A stretch of DNA of 64,000 bases from Pseudomonas oryzihabitans (GCF_014522265.1 NZ_CP017024.1:124001-188000), one strand, 5' to 3'. Counted from the stretch's first letter, positions 25,979 through 35,621 are shown. The notes: generated by a model not told the origin, from the letters alone. Numbers and translations: made by a program.

Positions 25979-26677
25979 TTATTTCAGGGTGGCGAGGATC
26001 TCTTCCACGGCGCGGGCCGGATCGGCGGCGCGGGCGATGGGCCGGCCGATCACCAGGTAGTCGGAGCCGGCATCCAGGGCTTCGCGCGGGGTGAGGATGC
26101 GGCGCTGGTCGTCCAGGGCACTGCCGGCCGGCCGGATGCCGGGGGTGACCAGTTGCAGCGCCGGCTGCGCGGCCTTGAGCGCCGAGGCCTCCTGGGCCGA
26201 GCAGACCAGCCCGTCCAGGCCGGCGCGAGCGGCCAGACCGGCCAGGCGCAGGACCTGCTCCTGGGGATCCACGTCCAGGCCGATGTCGGCCAGGTCCTCG
26301 CGCTCCATGCTGGTCAGCACGGTGACACCGATCAGCAGCGGCTTGGGACCGCTCATGGCCTCCAGGGTCTCGCGGCAGGCGGTCATCATGCGCAGGCCGC
26401 CCGAGCAGTGGACATTGACCATCCAGACGCCCATCTCCGCCGCGGCCTTGACCGCCATGGCGGTGGTGTTGGGGATGTCGTGGAATTTCAGGTCGAGGAA
26501 GACTTCGAAGCCGCGCGTGCGCAAGGCTTCCACCACGCCGGCGGCGCTGGCGGTGAACAGCTCCTTGCCGACCTTGACCCGACAGGTGGCGGGGTCGAGG
26601 CGGTCGGCCAGCGCCAGGGCGGCGGACGACGAAGGGAAATCCAGGGCGACGATGATGGGGGACTGGCAGGCGGACAT
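25979..26677 (-). CDS. pyrF: Orotidine 5'-phosphate decarboxylase
   Basis: This 232-residue PyrF performs the last step of UMP synthesis. The catalytic segment is [12 protein letters not shown] (Asp-x-Lys-x-x-Asp). The N-terminus is [10 protein letters not shown], and phosphate is bound by VTPGIRP and [11 protein letters not shown] 26677 is chosen because the protein then begins [14 protein letters not shown]. Longer in-frame starts would add a tail not seen in the family. It appears to be transcribed alone. Confidence 0.96.
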   Translation of the reverse strand: MSACQSPIIVALDFPSSSAALALADRLDPATCRVKVGKELFTASAAGVVEALRTRGFEVFLDLKFHDIPNTTAMAVKAAAEMGVWMVNVHCSGGLRMMTACRETLEAMSGPKPLLIGVTVLTSMEREDLADIGLDVDPQEQVLRLAGLAARAGLDGLVCSAQEASALKAAQPALQLVTPGIRPAGSALDDQRRILTPREALDAGSDYLVIGRPIARAADPARAVEEILATLK

Positions 26678-26767
26678 GGGAGCTCTCGGCAAAACGGCAA
26701 AGGCCGGCATTTTCGCAGAAAAGCGCCGCCCCGGCACTTGGCCGCTGTCGGCATGCGCTCCCCTCCT

Positions 26768-27643
26768 TTAACTCGGCTTGAGCAATCGCTCGCGCAGCCA
26801 GTTGCCCGCCGGACCCAGTGGCCGCCGCCGCGACCAGACCACATCCACCGCTACCCGCTGCGGCCAGCCGGGAACGGCCAGTTCCACCAGCCGTCCTTGG
26901 CCGAACGTAGCCACCAGCCAAAGCGGCAGCTCAGCCCAGCCGAACCCCTGCACCGCCATGTCCAGCAGCAGCAGATAGTCGGGCGCCGACCAGCAGCGAC
27001 CGCGGGTGTCCGGCAGGCGACTGACCTGCTGGGAGGCTTCGGTCACGGTGCTCAGGCGCAGCAGGCGATAGGGCGCCAGGTCGGCGGGTGTGACCCTTTC
27101 CAGCGCCGCCAGCGGGTGATCGGCAGCCACGTACAGGCCAAAGGTCACCAGGCCATCCAGGGTTGCCGCCTCGATGTCCGCCGGATAAGGCGGCTGACCC
27201 GCCAGCAAGCCCAGGTCCGCCCGCCCCTGTACCAGGTTGAGCACATCGGCGTCTTCGGCGATCAGGCATTCGAATTCGAGATCCGGATAGCGCTGGTCCA
27301 GCTCGGCCAGGAGCGCCTCATAGCGGGTGGGCTGGTAGGTATCGGAAATCACCAGGGTCAGGCGCGGCTCCACCCCGGCCGCGAGCTGGGTGGCGCGATT
27401 GGCCAGGCGGTCATGGGCCGAGAGTACGGCGCGGGCCTGGTCGAGCAGTTGCTCGCCGGCAGCCGTCAGCACCGGGTAGCGGCCCTGGCGATCGAACAGC
27501 GGCACCCCTAGTTCGTCCTCCAGCCGGGCGATGCTCTCGCTGATACTGGACTGCCGCTTGCCCAACACCCGGGCCGCCGCACTGAAGGAGCCTGTCGCGG
27601 CTGCCTCGACGAAGGCCTCGAGGGCTTCGGCATTGGGATACAT
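26768..27643 (-). CDS. LysR-family regulator divergent from a PACE efflux gene
   Basis: This 291-residue LysR protein has an HTH at residues 17-60 (GSFSAAARVLGKRQSSISESI) and an effector domain from about 90 to 290. It is divergent from the PACE-type transporter gene, with an 82-base control region. That region contains an ATGG-ATT-CCAT inverted repeat at 27657-27667. In Acinetobacter the LysR protein AceR controls the PACE pump AceI, so a similar role is likely here by analogy. Confidence 0.88.
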   Translation of the reverse strand: MYPNAEALEAFVEAAATGSFSAAARVLGKRQSSISESIARLEDELGVPLFDRQGRYPVLTAAGEQLLDQARAVLSAHDRLANRATQLAAGVEPRLTLVISDTYQPTRYEALLAELDQRYPDLEFECLIAEDADVLNLVQGRADLGLLAGQPPYPADIEAATLDGLVTFGLYVAADHPLAALERVTPADLAPYRLLRLSTVTEASQQVSRLPDTRGRCWSAPDYLLLLDMAVQGFGWAELPLWLVATFGQGRLVELAVPGWPQRVAVDVVWSRRRPLGPAGNWLRERLLKPS

Positions 27644-27725
27644 ATCGGCTCAGCCTATGGATTCCATTTTGATCTCCCCAGCTTAACCGATGAGACTAAG
27701 GGCCTGTCCATTGTGGAGTCGTCTC

Positions 27726-28181
27726 ATGTCCATTCCGCTCACCCAGCGTCCTGCGAGTGCTCGCGTGCTGCATGCCCTGCTTTTCGAAGGCCTCGCGGTG
27801 CTGCTCGCCACCCCGACCCTGGCCTGGCTGCTGGATCGCTCCCTAGGGCACATGGGCCTGCTCACCGCGGCCTTTTCCGCTATCGCCATGCTCTGGAATC
27901 TGGTCTTCAACCTGGGCTTCGATCGACTGCAGGAGCGCCTGGGCTTCACCCGTGGCCTGGGTGTGCGGCTGCTGCACGCCCTCGGCTTCGAAGGGGGATT
28001 AATCGTTGTGCTGGTGCCCCTGGCCGCCTGGTGGCTGTCCATCGGTCTCTGGCAGGCGCTGCTGCTGGACCTGGGACTGATCCTGTTCTTCCTGCCCTAT
28101 ACCCTGGCGTTCAATTGGCTCTACGACCTGGGTTACGCCGCCTGGGTCAGGCGCACGAATGCGAGCTGCCGGGCGCACTGA
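27726..28181 (+). CDS. PACE-family (AceI-like) multidrug efflux transporter
   Basis: This 151-residue membrane protein has four helices built as two repeated bacterial transmembrane pair domains. The hallmarks are RVLHALLFEGLAVLLATP (with the membrane-embedded Glu), AMLWNLVFNLGFD, LLHALGFEGGLI and LAFNWLYDLGYA. PACE pumps expel chlorhexidine, acriflavine or polyamines using the proton gradient. ATG 27726 has GGAG 7 bases upstream; the earlier ATG 27690 lacks one. Confidence 0.93.
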   Translation: MSIPLTQRPASARVLHALLFEGLAVLLATPTLAWLLDRSLGHMGLLTAAFSAIAMLWNLVFNLGFDRLQERLGFTRGLGVRLLHALGFEGGLIVVLVPLAAWWLSIGLWQALLLDLGLILFFLPYTLAFNWLYDLGYAAWVRRTNASCRAH

Positions 28182-28229
28182 CGGCCTCTCCCGTGGTCGA
28201 AGCGATATAGCCATTCAAGGAGAAGAAAG

Positions 28230-28397
28230 ATGCCCTGGTATGCCTGGTTGATCCTGCTGGTTGCCATCGGCTCGGTGGTCGGCAGCCTGCTCATGCTCAA
28301 GGACACGGCGCGCAAGGTGCCCTTGACCGACGAACAGAAAACCAAGATCCGGCAGCGCAATGCCGAGATGGATGCCAAGGAGGCCCAGGACCGCTGA
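28230..28397 (+). CDS. DUF2897 small membrane protein
   Basis: This 55-residue protein (start MPWYAWLILLVAIGSVVGSL) has one transmembrane helix (about 5-23) and a charged tail with LTDEQKTKIRQRNAEMDAKE. It matches the short DUF2897 family of gamma-proteobacteria. The ribosome-binding site AAGGAG ahead of ATG 28230 is excellent. It lies 48 bases after the PACE gene and may share its transcript. The function is unknown. Confidence 0.82.
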   Translation: MPWYAWLILLVAIGSVVGSLLMLKDTARKVPLTDEQKTKIRQRNAEMDAKEAQDR

Positions 28398-28419
28398 TGG
28401 CGCTCCGGGTTGTCCAGAC

Positions 28420-28452
28420 GAAGCCCTGCCGCGTCTCGTGCGGCAGGGCTTC
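28420..28452. terminator. Hairpin between converging genes
   Basis: GAAGCCCTGCCG and its complement CGGCAGGGCTTC flank a 9-base loop. The stem is strong but lacks a long T run. It lies between DUF2897 and the converging oxidoreductase gene. Confidence 0.65.
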
Positions 28453-28458
28453 ATAGTC

Positions 28459-29568
28459 TCAGGACTCCAGCGGGACCTTGGTGTTGACGTATTCCGGCAC
28501 TTCCGCCAGTGGCAGGCTGCGCACCTGCTCGCGGGTCGGTCCCTGGCGCTTGGGTAGCGGCTCCAGGGATTGCGGCTGACCGCTCTGCAGAGCGCGCTCG
28601 ATGGCCGCCAGCACGCGCACGTCGCGCCAGCCCTCCTCCCCGTCCATCTCCGGCTGACGATCCTCGAGGATGCAATCGGAGAAATAGGCCGTCTCACCGC
28701 CGAAGTGATCCACCACCGGCGCCTTGAACTCTTCTGTCTCCCCATCCACCGTCAGGCGATAGCCAATGGCGACGCCTTCGCCGAAACCGAAGCACGGCGA
28801 GGCCTCGATCGCGCCCTTGCGGCCCACCAGCTGGAAGCGCTCGGTGTTGGGGCCGCTGAAGCTGACGGAGAACGTCGCCAGCCGCTCCTCGGGAAAGCGC
28901 AAGGTCACGGTCACGGCATCCCAGGTGGTGATGTCGCGCCCGGGCGTCTGCACCCCGACGGCACTGACCTCGATGGGCTCGTCACCAAAGAGCGCCCGCA
29001 CGGCGTTGAGTGGATAGGGCCCCATGTCGGTGACGGGACCGGCCCAGAAGCCGCTCTGGGCACGGTGGTTGGCCGTGTCGACCGGCTGGGTGAAGGTCGA
29101 GGTAAACAGGCGCGGATCGCCGATCTCGCCGTTGCGCACCCGCTCGATCATCTCCACCGTGCCCGGCTCGCAGTGCAGTCGATAGGCGATCATCAGCTTG
29201 GCTCCGGAGCGCTCAGCCGCCGCGTTAATCGCCTGGCATTCTTCCTCGCTGATCGCCATGGGCTTTTCCAGCAGGACGTGAATGCCGGCGTCCAGCGCCG
29301 GTACGGCGAATTCCAGATGGCGAAAATTGGGCGTGGCCAGGTAGATCGCATCGATCTCGCCGGAAGACAACAGCGCCGGGAATTCTTCGTAGGTATAGCT
29401 CTTGAGACCGTACTTGGCGGCCAGATCCCGCGCCTTGACGGGATCGCCGGTGACCAGGGCGGTCATCTCGGAATTGCGGGTCTGGCCGACCCCGGGCATG
29501 AAGGCGCCCTGGGAAATCCAGCCACCGCCTACCACCGCATAACGAATCTTGCCTGTCGCACTGGGCAT
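28459..29568 (-). CDS. Gfo/Idh/MocA-family oxidoreductase
   Basis: This 369-residue NAD(P)-dependent enzyme has an N-terminal Rossmann fold (IRYAVVGGGWISQGAFMPG, residues 8-26) and the family motif LLEKPMAISEEEC, whose Lys is catalytic. The C-terminal domain contains GPVTDMGPYPLNAVRALFG. It probably oxidises or reduces a sugar or cyclitol; glucose-fructose oxidoreductase-like enzymes are the nearest group by feel. No neighbour gives the substrate. ATG 29568 has GGGAG upstream, and longer starts are rejected. Confidence 0.88.
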   Translation of the reverse strand: MPSATGKIRYAVVGGGWISQGAFMPGVGQTRNSEMTALVTGDPVKARDLAAKYGLKSYTYEEFPALLSSGEIDAIYLATPNFRHLEFAVPALDAGIHVLLEKPMAISEEECQAINAAAERSGAKLMIAYRLHCEPGTVEMIERVRNGEIGDPRLFTSTFTQPVDTANHRAQSGFWAGPVTDMGPYPLNAVRALFGDEPIEVSAVGVQTPGRDITTWDAVTVTLRFPEERLATFSVSFSGPNTERFQLVGRKGAIEASPCFGFGEGVAIGYRLTVDGETEEFKAPVVDHFGGETAYFSDCILEDRQPEMDGEEGWRDVRVLAAIERALQSGQPQSLEPLPKRQGPTREQVRSLPLAEVPEYVNTKVPLES

Positions 29569-29681
29569 GGAACGCTCCCGAATCCGGGCAGACGTTGTGT
29601 CCGCCACCTGAACTGTCGGCAAGCGTTGCGGCGATGAAGTTCCGGGCCGATGTTCAGCACCGACCACCTGGCAGCCTCGGA

Positions 29682-30209
29682 CTAGCGCCGAAAGCGCAAT
29701 TCGACCTCCGCCCCTTCGAAGTCGTCGCTGCGATCCCGACTGATTACCCGACCGCCCAGTTCGAAACGACCGGGGTCGCCTTCCTTGCGAAACAGCTGCG
29801 GCAGCAGACCCGCCTCGGCGACGCTGTTGTCGGCCTTGCCCGAGCCCAGGCGACGAGCGCTCACCGACGGGGACGCCGCTTCACCGGGCACGCTGAGGTC
29901 GAGCGGATGGGCGACAGCCGGCGTCGGCTTGGGCACGGCAGGCTTCTTGAGCTGGCTGTTCCTGGCCAGGTCCTGTTTCTTGGGTGGCGGTGCAGGCAGC
30001 ACGAAGGCCCTGGTCGGGAGCGGGTCCAGGCGGTAGGCGCGCAGATCGGCGGCGCTGCCCTGGGGCTCGGTTGCCACCGATGACTTCGGCGCCTCTGGCG
30101 CTGGCGCCGCTGCCGGAGGCGCCTTGGCCGTAGCGGGCGGTGACTTGTTATCGCAGCCCGCCAGCAGCAGGGTCACGGCCAGCACCGTCGTTGCCAGGTA
30201 TCCACGCAT
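29682..30209 (-). CDS. Proline-rich lipoprotein, function unknown
   Basis: This 175-residue precursor has the lipoprotein signal MRGYLATTVLAVTLLLAGC (lipobox LAGC, Cys19). A Pro/Ala-rich spacer (about 24-45) and further Pro/Lys-rich segments follow, and the acidic-basic C-terminus is DDFEGAEVELRFRR. It has no domain that I recognise. It probably sits in the inner leaflet of the outer membrane with the tail in the periplasm. Confidence 0.75.
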   Translation of the reverse strand: MRGYLATTVLAVTLLLAGCDNKSPPATAKAPPAAAPAPEAPKSSVATEPQGSAADLRAYRLDPLPTRAFVLPAPPPKKQDLARNSQLKKPAVPKPTPAVAHPLDLSVPGEAASPSVSARRLGSGKADNSVAEAGLLPQLFRKEGDPGRFELGGRVISRDRSDDFEGAEVELRFRR

Positions 30210-30316
30210 AGGCTCACCACACTCAAGATATCGCCCCCGGAGCGAGGCACCAGGCGCGACAGGGCGAAGTCTCTACAACCGACTCTGCTGTCCCGTGGCG
30301 GGTTCCAGGCGTGCCG

Positions 30317-31749
30317 CTAGGCGGCCAGGCTTTCCTGGCAGAGCTGACGGGCGAGCAACCCGAGGATCATCAGCGCCCGTTGAGCGTCGCGCCCCCAGGG
30401 CAGACCGCAATTGAGACGGATGCAGTGATTGAACTGGTCAGTGTTGCTGAAGATCATGCCCGGCGCGATGCTCACCCCCTGATCCAGGGCACGCTGGTGC
30501 AGCAGGCGGGTGTCCACCCGCACCGGCAGGCTGACCCAGAGGATGAAGCCGCCATTGGGCCGACTCATCTGGGTGCCTTCGGGAAAGTGCTCCTGGATCG
30601 CCAGCTGGAAGGCGGTCATGTTGCGCCGGTATTCCTGGCGGATGGCTCGCAGGTGGCGGTCATAGCCGCCGTTCTCCAGATAGGCGGAGACCCCCATCTG
30701 GGTCACGCTGCAGGCGGAATGGGTGGTAAAGGTCTGCAGGCGGCAGATGTCTTCCTGGTAGGGCCCGGCCACCACCCAGCCGATGCGAACACCGGGCGAA
30801 AGGGTCTTGGAAAAGCTCGAGCAGTAGATGACCCGACTCTGCTTGTCGAGCGCCTTGAGCGCCTTGGAGCCGCTGTCGTAGGTCAGCTCGCCATAGATAT
30901 CGTCCTCGACGATGGCGATGTTGCGCTCGGCCGCCAGCCTCAGCAGCTGCTTCTGCCGCGCCTCCGGCATGCTGCCCCCAGGGGATTGCTCAGCCGCGCG
31001 GCCACCACCAGGGCCTTGACCGGCCACTGGCTCGCGGCCAGCTGCAGCGCCTCCACGCTGAGCCCGGTCTCGGGATCGCAGGGGATCTCGATCACCTTGA
31101 GGCCCAGCACCTCGGCCAGCTGCAGCAGCCCGTAGTAGGACGGCGATTCGGTAGCGATCAGGTCGCCCGGCTTGGTCAGCACCCGCAGCGACATCTGCAG
31201 CGCATCCACGCAGCCATGGGTGATCACCACCTCTTCCGGACCCACCACCACCCCCGCATCGCGCAGGCGGATGGCCACCTGGCGGCGCAGGGGCTCGTAG
31301 CCCGGACTGTGCAGATAGGAAAAGGCCGCGCGGGCCTGGAAACGGGTCACCTTGGACAGTTGCTGGTGCAGGGCCCGCAAGGGCAGGTAGTCGGGCTGGG
31401 GGACCGCCATGCCGAGGGGCACCACGCCTTCCCGCCGCGATTCCGCCAGCACCTGGTTGATGATGCCCGCGCGGGTCACTAGGCTGGGCCGCTCCACCGT
31501 GGCGATGTCCGGCGTCGGCGCGGTCAGCGCCGGGGTCTGGTGCACATAGAAGCCCGATTGCGGCCGGGCCCGGATCAGCCCCTGGTCTTCCAGGGTGGCA
31601 TAGGCCTGCAGCACGCTGGCATGGCTGACGCCCAACTGCTGACTCAGCTTGCGCACCGAAGGCACCCGTTCGCCGGGCTTGTAGACCCCCGTGCGGATGT
31701 CGTTCGCCAGTTGCTGGGCGATGCGCTGGTAGAGCAACAGATTGGTCAT
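30317..31749 (-). pseudogene. MocR-type regulator (GntR HTH plus aminotransferase), one-base frameshift
   Basis: The first part (MTNLLLYQRIAQQLANDIRT) is a GntR winged helix (residues 1-75). It runs into an aminotransferase class I fold with THGCVDALQMSLRVL and ESPSYYGLLQLAEVLG. The second part, in another frame, has VEDDIYGEL, the PLP-Lys motif SSFSKTLSPGVRIGW and PNGGFILWVSLP. They join if one base is added to the C run at 30975-30979, giving NPLGGSMPEARQKQLL. The joined 477-residue protein would be a normal MocR. These regulators use PLP to sense aminated compounds. As written, the product stops after residue 269, without the PLP lysine. Confidence 0.88.
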
Positions 31750-31794
31750 GGCGTCTTCCTGGACGAAAGCGGAACAGTAGCAGGCTACCCTGAA

Positions 31795-31807
31795 GGTATA
31801 CCGGTAC
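31795..31807. promoter_or_regulatory. Candidate operator for the MocR-type regulator
   Basis: GGTATACCGGTAC combines a palindrome (GGTATACC) with a second GGTAC half, 46 bases upstream of the MocR ATG. The repeated GGTA elements are of the kind GntR/MocR proteins bind. There is no direct evidence. Confidence 0.35.
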
Positions 31808-31924
31808 AGCTAGGCCTGACCTTAACCCTTCCCTTCCCGAGGCGGCAATGTCCAAAAACGACAAGGAACCGGCGCACCCCGCCTTGACGTCAGGGGCTCT
31901 GCCAGAGGCCTTGCCGCGCCCATG

Positions 31925-31952
31925 AAAAAGCCCGCCAAAGGGCGGGCTCTTG
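31925..31952 (-). terminator. Rho-independent terminator of etfBA
   Basis: AGCCCGCC-AAA-GGGCGGGCT stem with an A5 run on the + strand, read as a T run downstream of etfA on the minus strand. It is placed 15 bases after the etfA stop. Confidence 0.85.
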
Positions 31953-31966
31953 CACGGGGGTGGGCC

Positions 31967-32896
31967 TCAGATGGCCTTTTCCAGCTCGGGGATCAATTCG
32001 AACAGGTCACCCACCAAGCCGTAGTCGGCCACCTGGAAGATCGGCGCCTCCTCGTCCTTATTGATGGCGACGATCACCTTGGAATCCTTCATGCCCGCCA
32101 GGTGCTGGATGGCCCCGGAGATGCCGACGGCGATGTACAGCTGCGGCGCGACGATCTTGCCGGTCTGGCCGACCTGCATGTCGTTGGGCACGAAGCCGGC
32201 GTCCACCGCAGCGCGCGAGGCACCCACCGCCGCGCCCAGCTTGTCGGCCAGGGCGTAGAGGATCTTGAAGTTGTCACCGTTCTGCAGACCGCGACCACCG
32301 GAGACCACCACCTTGGCGGCGCCCAGCTCGGGACGGTCGGACTTGGCCAGCTCTTCGCCGACAAAGCTGGAGATGCCGGCATCCTTGACCAGGCTCACGG
32401 CTTCGATGGCGGCGGAACCGCCCTCGGCGGCGACCGGATCGAAACCGGTGGCGCGCACGGTGATCACCTTGACCGGCGCCGTGGAGCGCACGGTGGCGAT
32501 GGCGTTGCCGGCATAGATCGGCCGCTTGAAGGTGTCGGCGGATTCGACGGCGATGATCTCGGAGATCTGGTCGACGTCCAGCAGCGCGGCGACGCGCGGC
32601 AGGAAGTTCTTGCCATTGGTGCTGGCAGCGGCCAGTACGTGGCTGTAGTTGGCGGCCAGCTCGACCACCAGCGGCGCGACGTTTTCCGGCAACTGGTGCG
32701 CGTAGGCGGCGTTGTCGGCCAGCAGCACCTTGCCGACGCCGGCGAGCTTGGCGGCGGCGTCGGCGACCGGCTGGGCGTTCTGCCCGGCGACCAGCACATG
32801 GATGTCGCCGCCGATGGCCTGGGCCGCGGCAACGGTGTTCAGGGTAGCGCCGAAGAGGTTGGCGTTGTCGTGGTCGGCAATGACGAGAATGGCCAT
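31967..32896 (-). CDS. etfA: Electron transfer flavoprotein alpha subunit
   Basis: This 309-residue EtfA starts [14 protein letters not shown]. Its FAD-binding C-terminal half contains [53 protein letters not shown] and the final [19 protein letters not shown]. With EtfB it accepts electrons from acyl-CoA and other dehydrogenases and hands them to ETF-ubiquinone oxidoreductase. Its first base overlaps the etfB stop, so translation is coupled. Confidence 0.97.
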   Translation of the reverse strand: MAILVIADHDNANLFGATLNTVAAAQAIGGDIHVLVAGQNAQPVADAAAKLAGVGKVLLADNAAYAHQLPENVAPLVVELAANYSHVLAAASTNGKNFLPRVAALLDVDQISEIIAVESADTFKRPIYAGNAIATVRSTAPVKVITVRATGFDPVAAEGGSAAIEAVSLVKDAGISSFVGEELAKSDRPELGAAKVVVSGGRGLQNGDNFKILYALADKLGAAVGASRAAVDAGFVPNDMQVGQTGKIVAPQLYIAVGISGAIQHLAGMKDSKVIVAINKDEEAPIFQVADYGLVGDLFELIPELEKAI

Positions 32897-33648
32897 CAGA
32901 TCACCTTAGCTTCGTTCTTGAGTTTTTCGACCAGCTCGGCCACGGACTTGACCTTGATGCCCGCCTGACGACCCGCCGGGGCTTCCACCTTGACCACCTC
33001 GTAGGAGGCTTTCACCGCCACGCCCAGAGCGTCCGGGGTCAGGGTTTCCAGCGGCTTCTTCTTGGCCTTCATGATGTTGGGCAGCGAGGCGTAGCGCGGT
33101 TCGTTGAGGCGCAGGTCGGTGGTCACCACCGCCGGCAGCTTGAGCGCCACGGTCTGCAGACCGCCATCGATCTCGCGGGTCACGTTGAGGCCGTCAGCGG
33201 CCTGCTCCACCTTGGAGGCGAAGGTGCCCTGGGCGAAGCCGGTCAGAGCGGCCAGCATCTGGCCGGTCTGGTTGTTGTCGCTGTCGATGGCCTGCTTGCC
33301 GAGGATCACCAGCTGCGGCTGTTCCTTTTCCACCACGGCCTTGAGCAGCTTGGCGGTGGTCAGCGACGACAGCTCGGCGGTACCGGTGTCGATCAGCACG
33401 GCGCGATCGGCGCCCAGTGCCAGGGCGGTACGCAGTTGTTCCTGCGCCTGGGCGGGACCCGCGGTCACGACCACAATCTCGCTGGCGATACCCTTTTCCT
33501 TCAGGCGCACCGCTTCTTCCACGGCGATCTCGCAGAAGGGGTTCATGGACATCTTGACGTTGGCCAGGTCGACACCGGTCTGGTCGGCCTTGACGCGGAC
33601 CTTGACGTTGTAGTCCACCACGCGTTTGACAGCTACGAGAACCTTCAT
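32896..33648 (-). CDS. etfB: Electron transfer flavoprotein beta subunit
   Basis: The 250-residue EtfB starts [20 protein letters not shown] and carries the AMP-binding and signature stretch [25 protein letters not shown], with the recognition-loop region around [17 protein letters not shown]. It pairs with EtfA. The gene is divergent from the ETF-ubiquinone oxidoreductase gene, the usual arrangement in Pseudomonas, so all three parts of the electron path share one control region. Confidence 0.97.
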   Translation of the reverse strand: MKVLVAVKRVVDYNVKVRVKADQTGVDLANVKMSMNPFCEIAVEEAVRLKEKGIASEIVVVTAGPAQAQEQLRTALALGADRAVLIDTGTAELSSLTTAKLLKAVVEKEQPQLVILGKQAIDSDNNQTGQMLAALTGFAQGTFASKVEQAADGLNVTREIDGGLQTVALKLPAVVTTDLRLNEPRYASLPNIMKAKKKPLETLTPDALGVAVKASYEVVKVEAPAGRQAGIKVKSVAELVEKLKNEAKVI

Positions 33649-33834
33649 GAATCCCTCGATTTATTCTGGTGAATAAACAGGACGCCAAGGCGACCTTGCG
33701 TTGGACACGACCCCTGCCGCTCCAAGCTTGTTGCAAATTCTTCTTATGTTGACCTCCACGGCAGCAGGGGTCAACGCGACAGTCCGTCAGGGGCTGGTAA
33801 CTCCCGAGTCTAACAGGCTTGCAGAAAATTTAAA

Positions 33835-33844
33835 CAAACGTTTG
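33835..33844. promoter_or_regulatory. Palindrome in the etfB/etfD control region (PsrA-like)
   Basis: CAAACGTTTG is a perfect palindrome within AAACAAACGTTTGAAT, located just upstream of a TATAAT -10 (33870-33875) for etfD. PsrA of P. aeruginosa binds CAAAC..GTTTG arms and has been reported to act on the etf region there, but its usual sites have 2-4 bases between the arms. The match is therefore partial. Confidence 0.45.
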
Positions 33845-33869
33845 AATGGGTACCAGGGAGCACGCCGGA

Positions 33870-33875
33870 TATAAT
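33870..33875 (+). promoter_or_regulatory. -10 element of the etfD promoter
   Basis: A perfect TATAAT lies 66 bases upstream of the GTG start of etfD. No good -35 is seen at the right distance, which fits a regulated promoter next to the palindrome at 33835. Confidence 0.5.
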
Positions 33876-33940
33876 GAAGTCTTTTGTTGCATCCCTACAT
33901 AAATAACCAGATCGTGAGTTTTGCCTGAGGAGAGTGAGCC

Positions 33941-35590
33941 GTGGAACGCGAATACATGGAATTCGACGTGGTGATCGTCGGGGCCGGCCCCGCGGGCCTG
34001 TCCGCGGCCTGTCGCCTCAAGCAGCAGGCGGCCGAAAACGGCCAGGAGATCAGTGTCTGCGTGGTCGAGAAAGGCTCCGAGGTCGGTGCCCACATTCTCT
34101 CCGGCGCGGTCTTCGAACCCCGCGCCCTGGACGAGCTCTTTCCCAACTGGAAGGAACTCGGCGCGCCCCTGAACACCCCGGTCAAGCGCGACGACATCTA
34201 CCTGCTCAAGGATGATCACCAGGCGACCAAGGTGCCGAATTTCTTCGTGCCCAAGCCCATGCACAACGAAGGCAACTACATCATCTCCCTGGGCAATCTC
34301 TGCCGCTGGCTCGGCCAGCAGGCCGAAGCCCTGGGCGTGGAGATCTATCCGGGCTTCGCCGCCCAGGAGCCGCTGATCGATGAGCAGGGCGTGGTGCGCG
34401 GCATCATCACCGGCGATCTGGGCGTGGATCGCGAAGGTCAGCCCAAGGAGGGGGTCTACACCCCCGGCATGGAGCTGCGCGGCAAGTACACCCTGTTCGC
34501 CGAAGGCTGCCGTGGCCATCTGGGCAAGCAGCTGGGCCAGAGATTCAAGCTCGGCGAAGGCGCCGATCCGCAGCACTACGGCATCGGCATCAAGGAGCTG
34601 TGGGAGATCGATCCGGCCAAGCACGAGCAGGGTCTGGTGATCCACACCTCCGGCTGGCCGCTGGACAAGGAAAACCCGGGCGGTTCCTTCCTCTATCACC
34701 TGGAAGACAACCAGGTGGTGGTCGGCCTGATCGTCGACCTGGCCTACAGCAATCCGCACCTCTCGCCCTATGATGAATTCCAGCGCTACAAGCACCACCC
34801 GGTGGTGGCCCAGTACCTGGAAGGCGGCAAGCGCGTCTCCTACGGCGCCCGTGCCCTGGTCAAGGGCGGCCTGAATTCCCTGCCGAAGATGGTCTTCCCC
34901 GGTGGCGCCCTGATCGGCTGCGACCTGGGCACCCTCAATCCGGCCAAGATCAAGGGCAGCCACACCGCCATGAAGTCCGGCATGCTCGCCGCCGACGCCA
35001 TCGTCGCCGCCCTGGCGGCCGGTCGCGAAGGCGACGAACTCCAGGGTTACGTCGACGGCTTCAAGGGCAGCTGGGTGCAGGAAGAGCTGCACGCCAGCCG
35101 CAACTTCGGTCCGGCCATGCACAAGTTCGGTCCGCTACTGGGCCCGGCCTTCGCCTTCGTCGAGCACAACCTGCTGGGTGGCGCCCTGCCCTTCACCCTG
35201 CACGATCGGCGCATGGACCACACCTGCCTGAAGAAGGCCGACGAGGCGCCGCGCATCAGCTATCCCAAGCCGGATGGCAAGCTGAGCTTCGACAAGCTGT
35301 CCTCGGTGTTCCTCTCCAACACCAACCACGAGGAAGACCAGCCGGTTCACCTGAAGCTCAGGGATCCCTCGATTCCCATCGCGCAGAACCTGCCGCTGTA
35401 CGATGAACCCGCCCAGCGCTACTGCCCGGCCGGGGTCTACGAGGTGGTCCGCGATGGCGGCGAGCCGCGCTTCCAGATCAATGCCCAGAACTGCGTCCAC
35501 TGCAAGACCTGCGACATCAAGGACCCGGCGCAGAACATCACCTGGGTAGCGCCGGAAGGCAGCGGTGGTCCCAACTACCCCAACATGTAA
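33941..35590 (+). CDS. etfD: Electron transfer flavoprotein-ubiquinone oxidoreductase
   Basis: This 549-residue membrane-associated flavoprotein passes electrons from ETF to ubiquinone. The FAD-binding N-terminus is EFDVVIVGAGPAGLSAACR and the family motif GAHILSGAVFEPRALDELFP follows. The 4Fe-4S cluster near the C-terminus uses cysteines in RYCPAGVYE and NCVHCKTCDIKDP, and the protein ends with ITWVAPEGSGGPNYPNM. GTG 33941 is chosen because GAGGAG lies 8 bases upstream and because MEREYMEFDVV is the known Pseudomonas N-terminus. A later ATG (33956) is possible. It is divergent from etfBA. Confidence 0.96.
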   Translation: MEREYMEFDVVIVGAGPAGLSAACRLKQQAAENGQEISVCVVEKGSEVGAHILSGAVFEPRALDELFPNWKELGAPLNTPVKRDDIYLLKDDHQATKVPNFFVPKPMHNEGNYIISLGNLCRWLGQQAEALGVEIYPGFAAQEPLIDEQGVVRGIITGDLGVDREGQPKEGVYTPGMELRGKYTLFAEGCRGHLGKQLGQRFKLGEGADPQHYGIGIKELWEIDPAKHEQGLVIHTSGWPLDKENPGGSFLYHLEDNQVVVGLIVDLAYSNPHLSPYDEFQRYKHHPVVAQYLEGGKRVSYGARALVKGGLNSLPKMVFPGGALIGCDLGTLNPAKIKGSHTAMKSGMLAADAIVAALAAGREGDELQGYVDGFKGSWVQEELHASRNFGPAMHKFGPLLGPAFAFVEHNLLGGALPFTLHDRRMDHTCLKKADEAPRISYPKPDGKLSFDKLSSVFLSNTNHEEDQPVHLKLRDPSIPIAQNLPLYDEPAQRYCPAGVYEVVRDGGEPRFQINAQNCVHCKTCDIKDPAQNITWVAPEGSGGPNYPNM

Positions 35591-35594
35591 GCGT

Positions 35595-35620
35595 AAAAAA
35601 GGGCCCTGCGGGGCCCTTTC
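35595..35620. terminator. Terminator between etfD and the DUF1285 gene
   Basis: A6 then GGGCCC-TGCGG-GGGCCC and TTTC form a hairpin that can serve both converging genes. Confidence 0.8.
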
Positions 35621-35621
35621 G

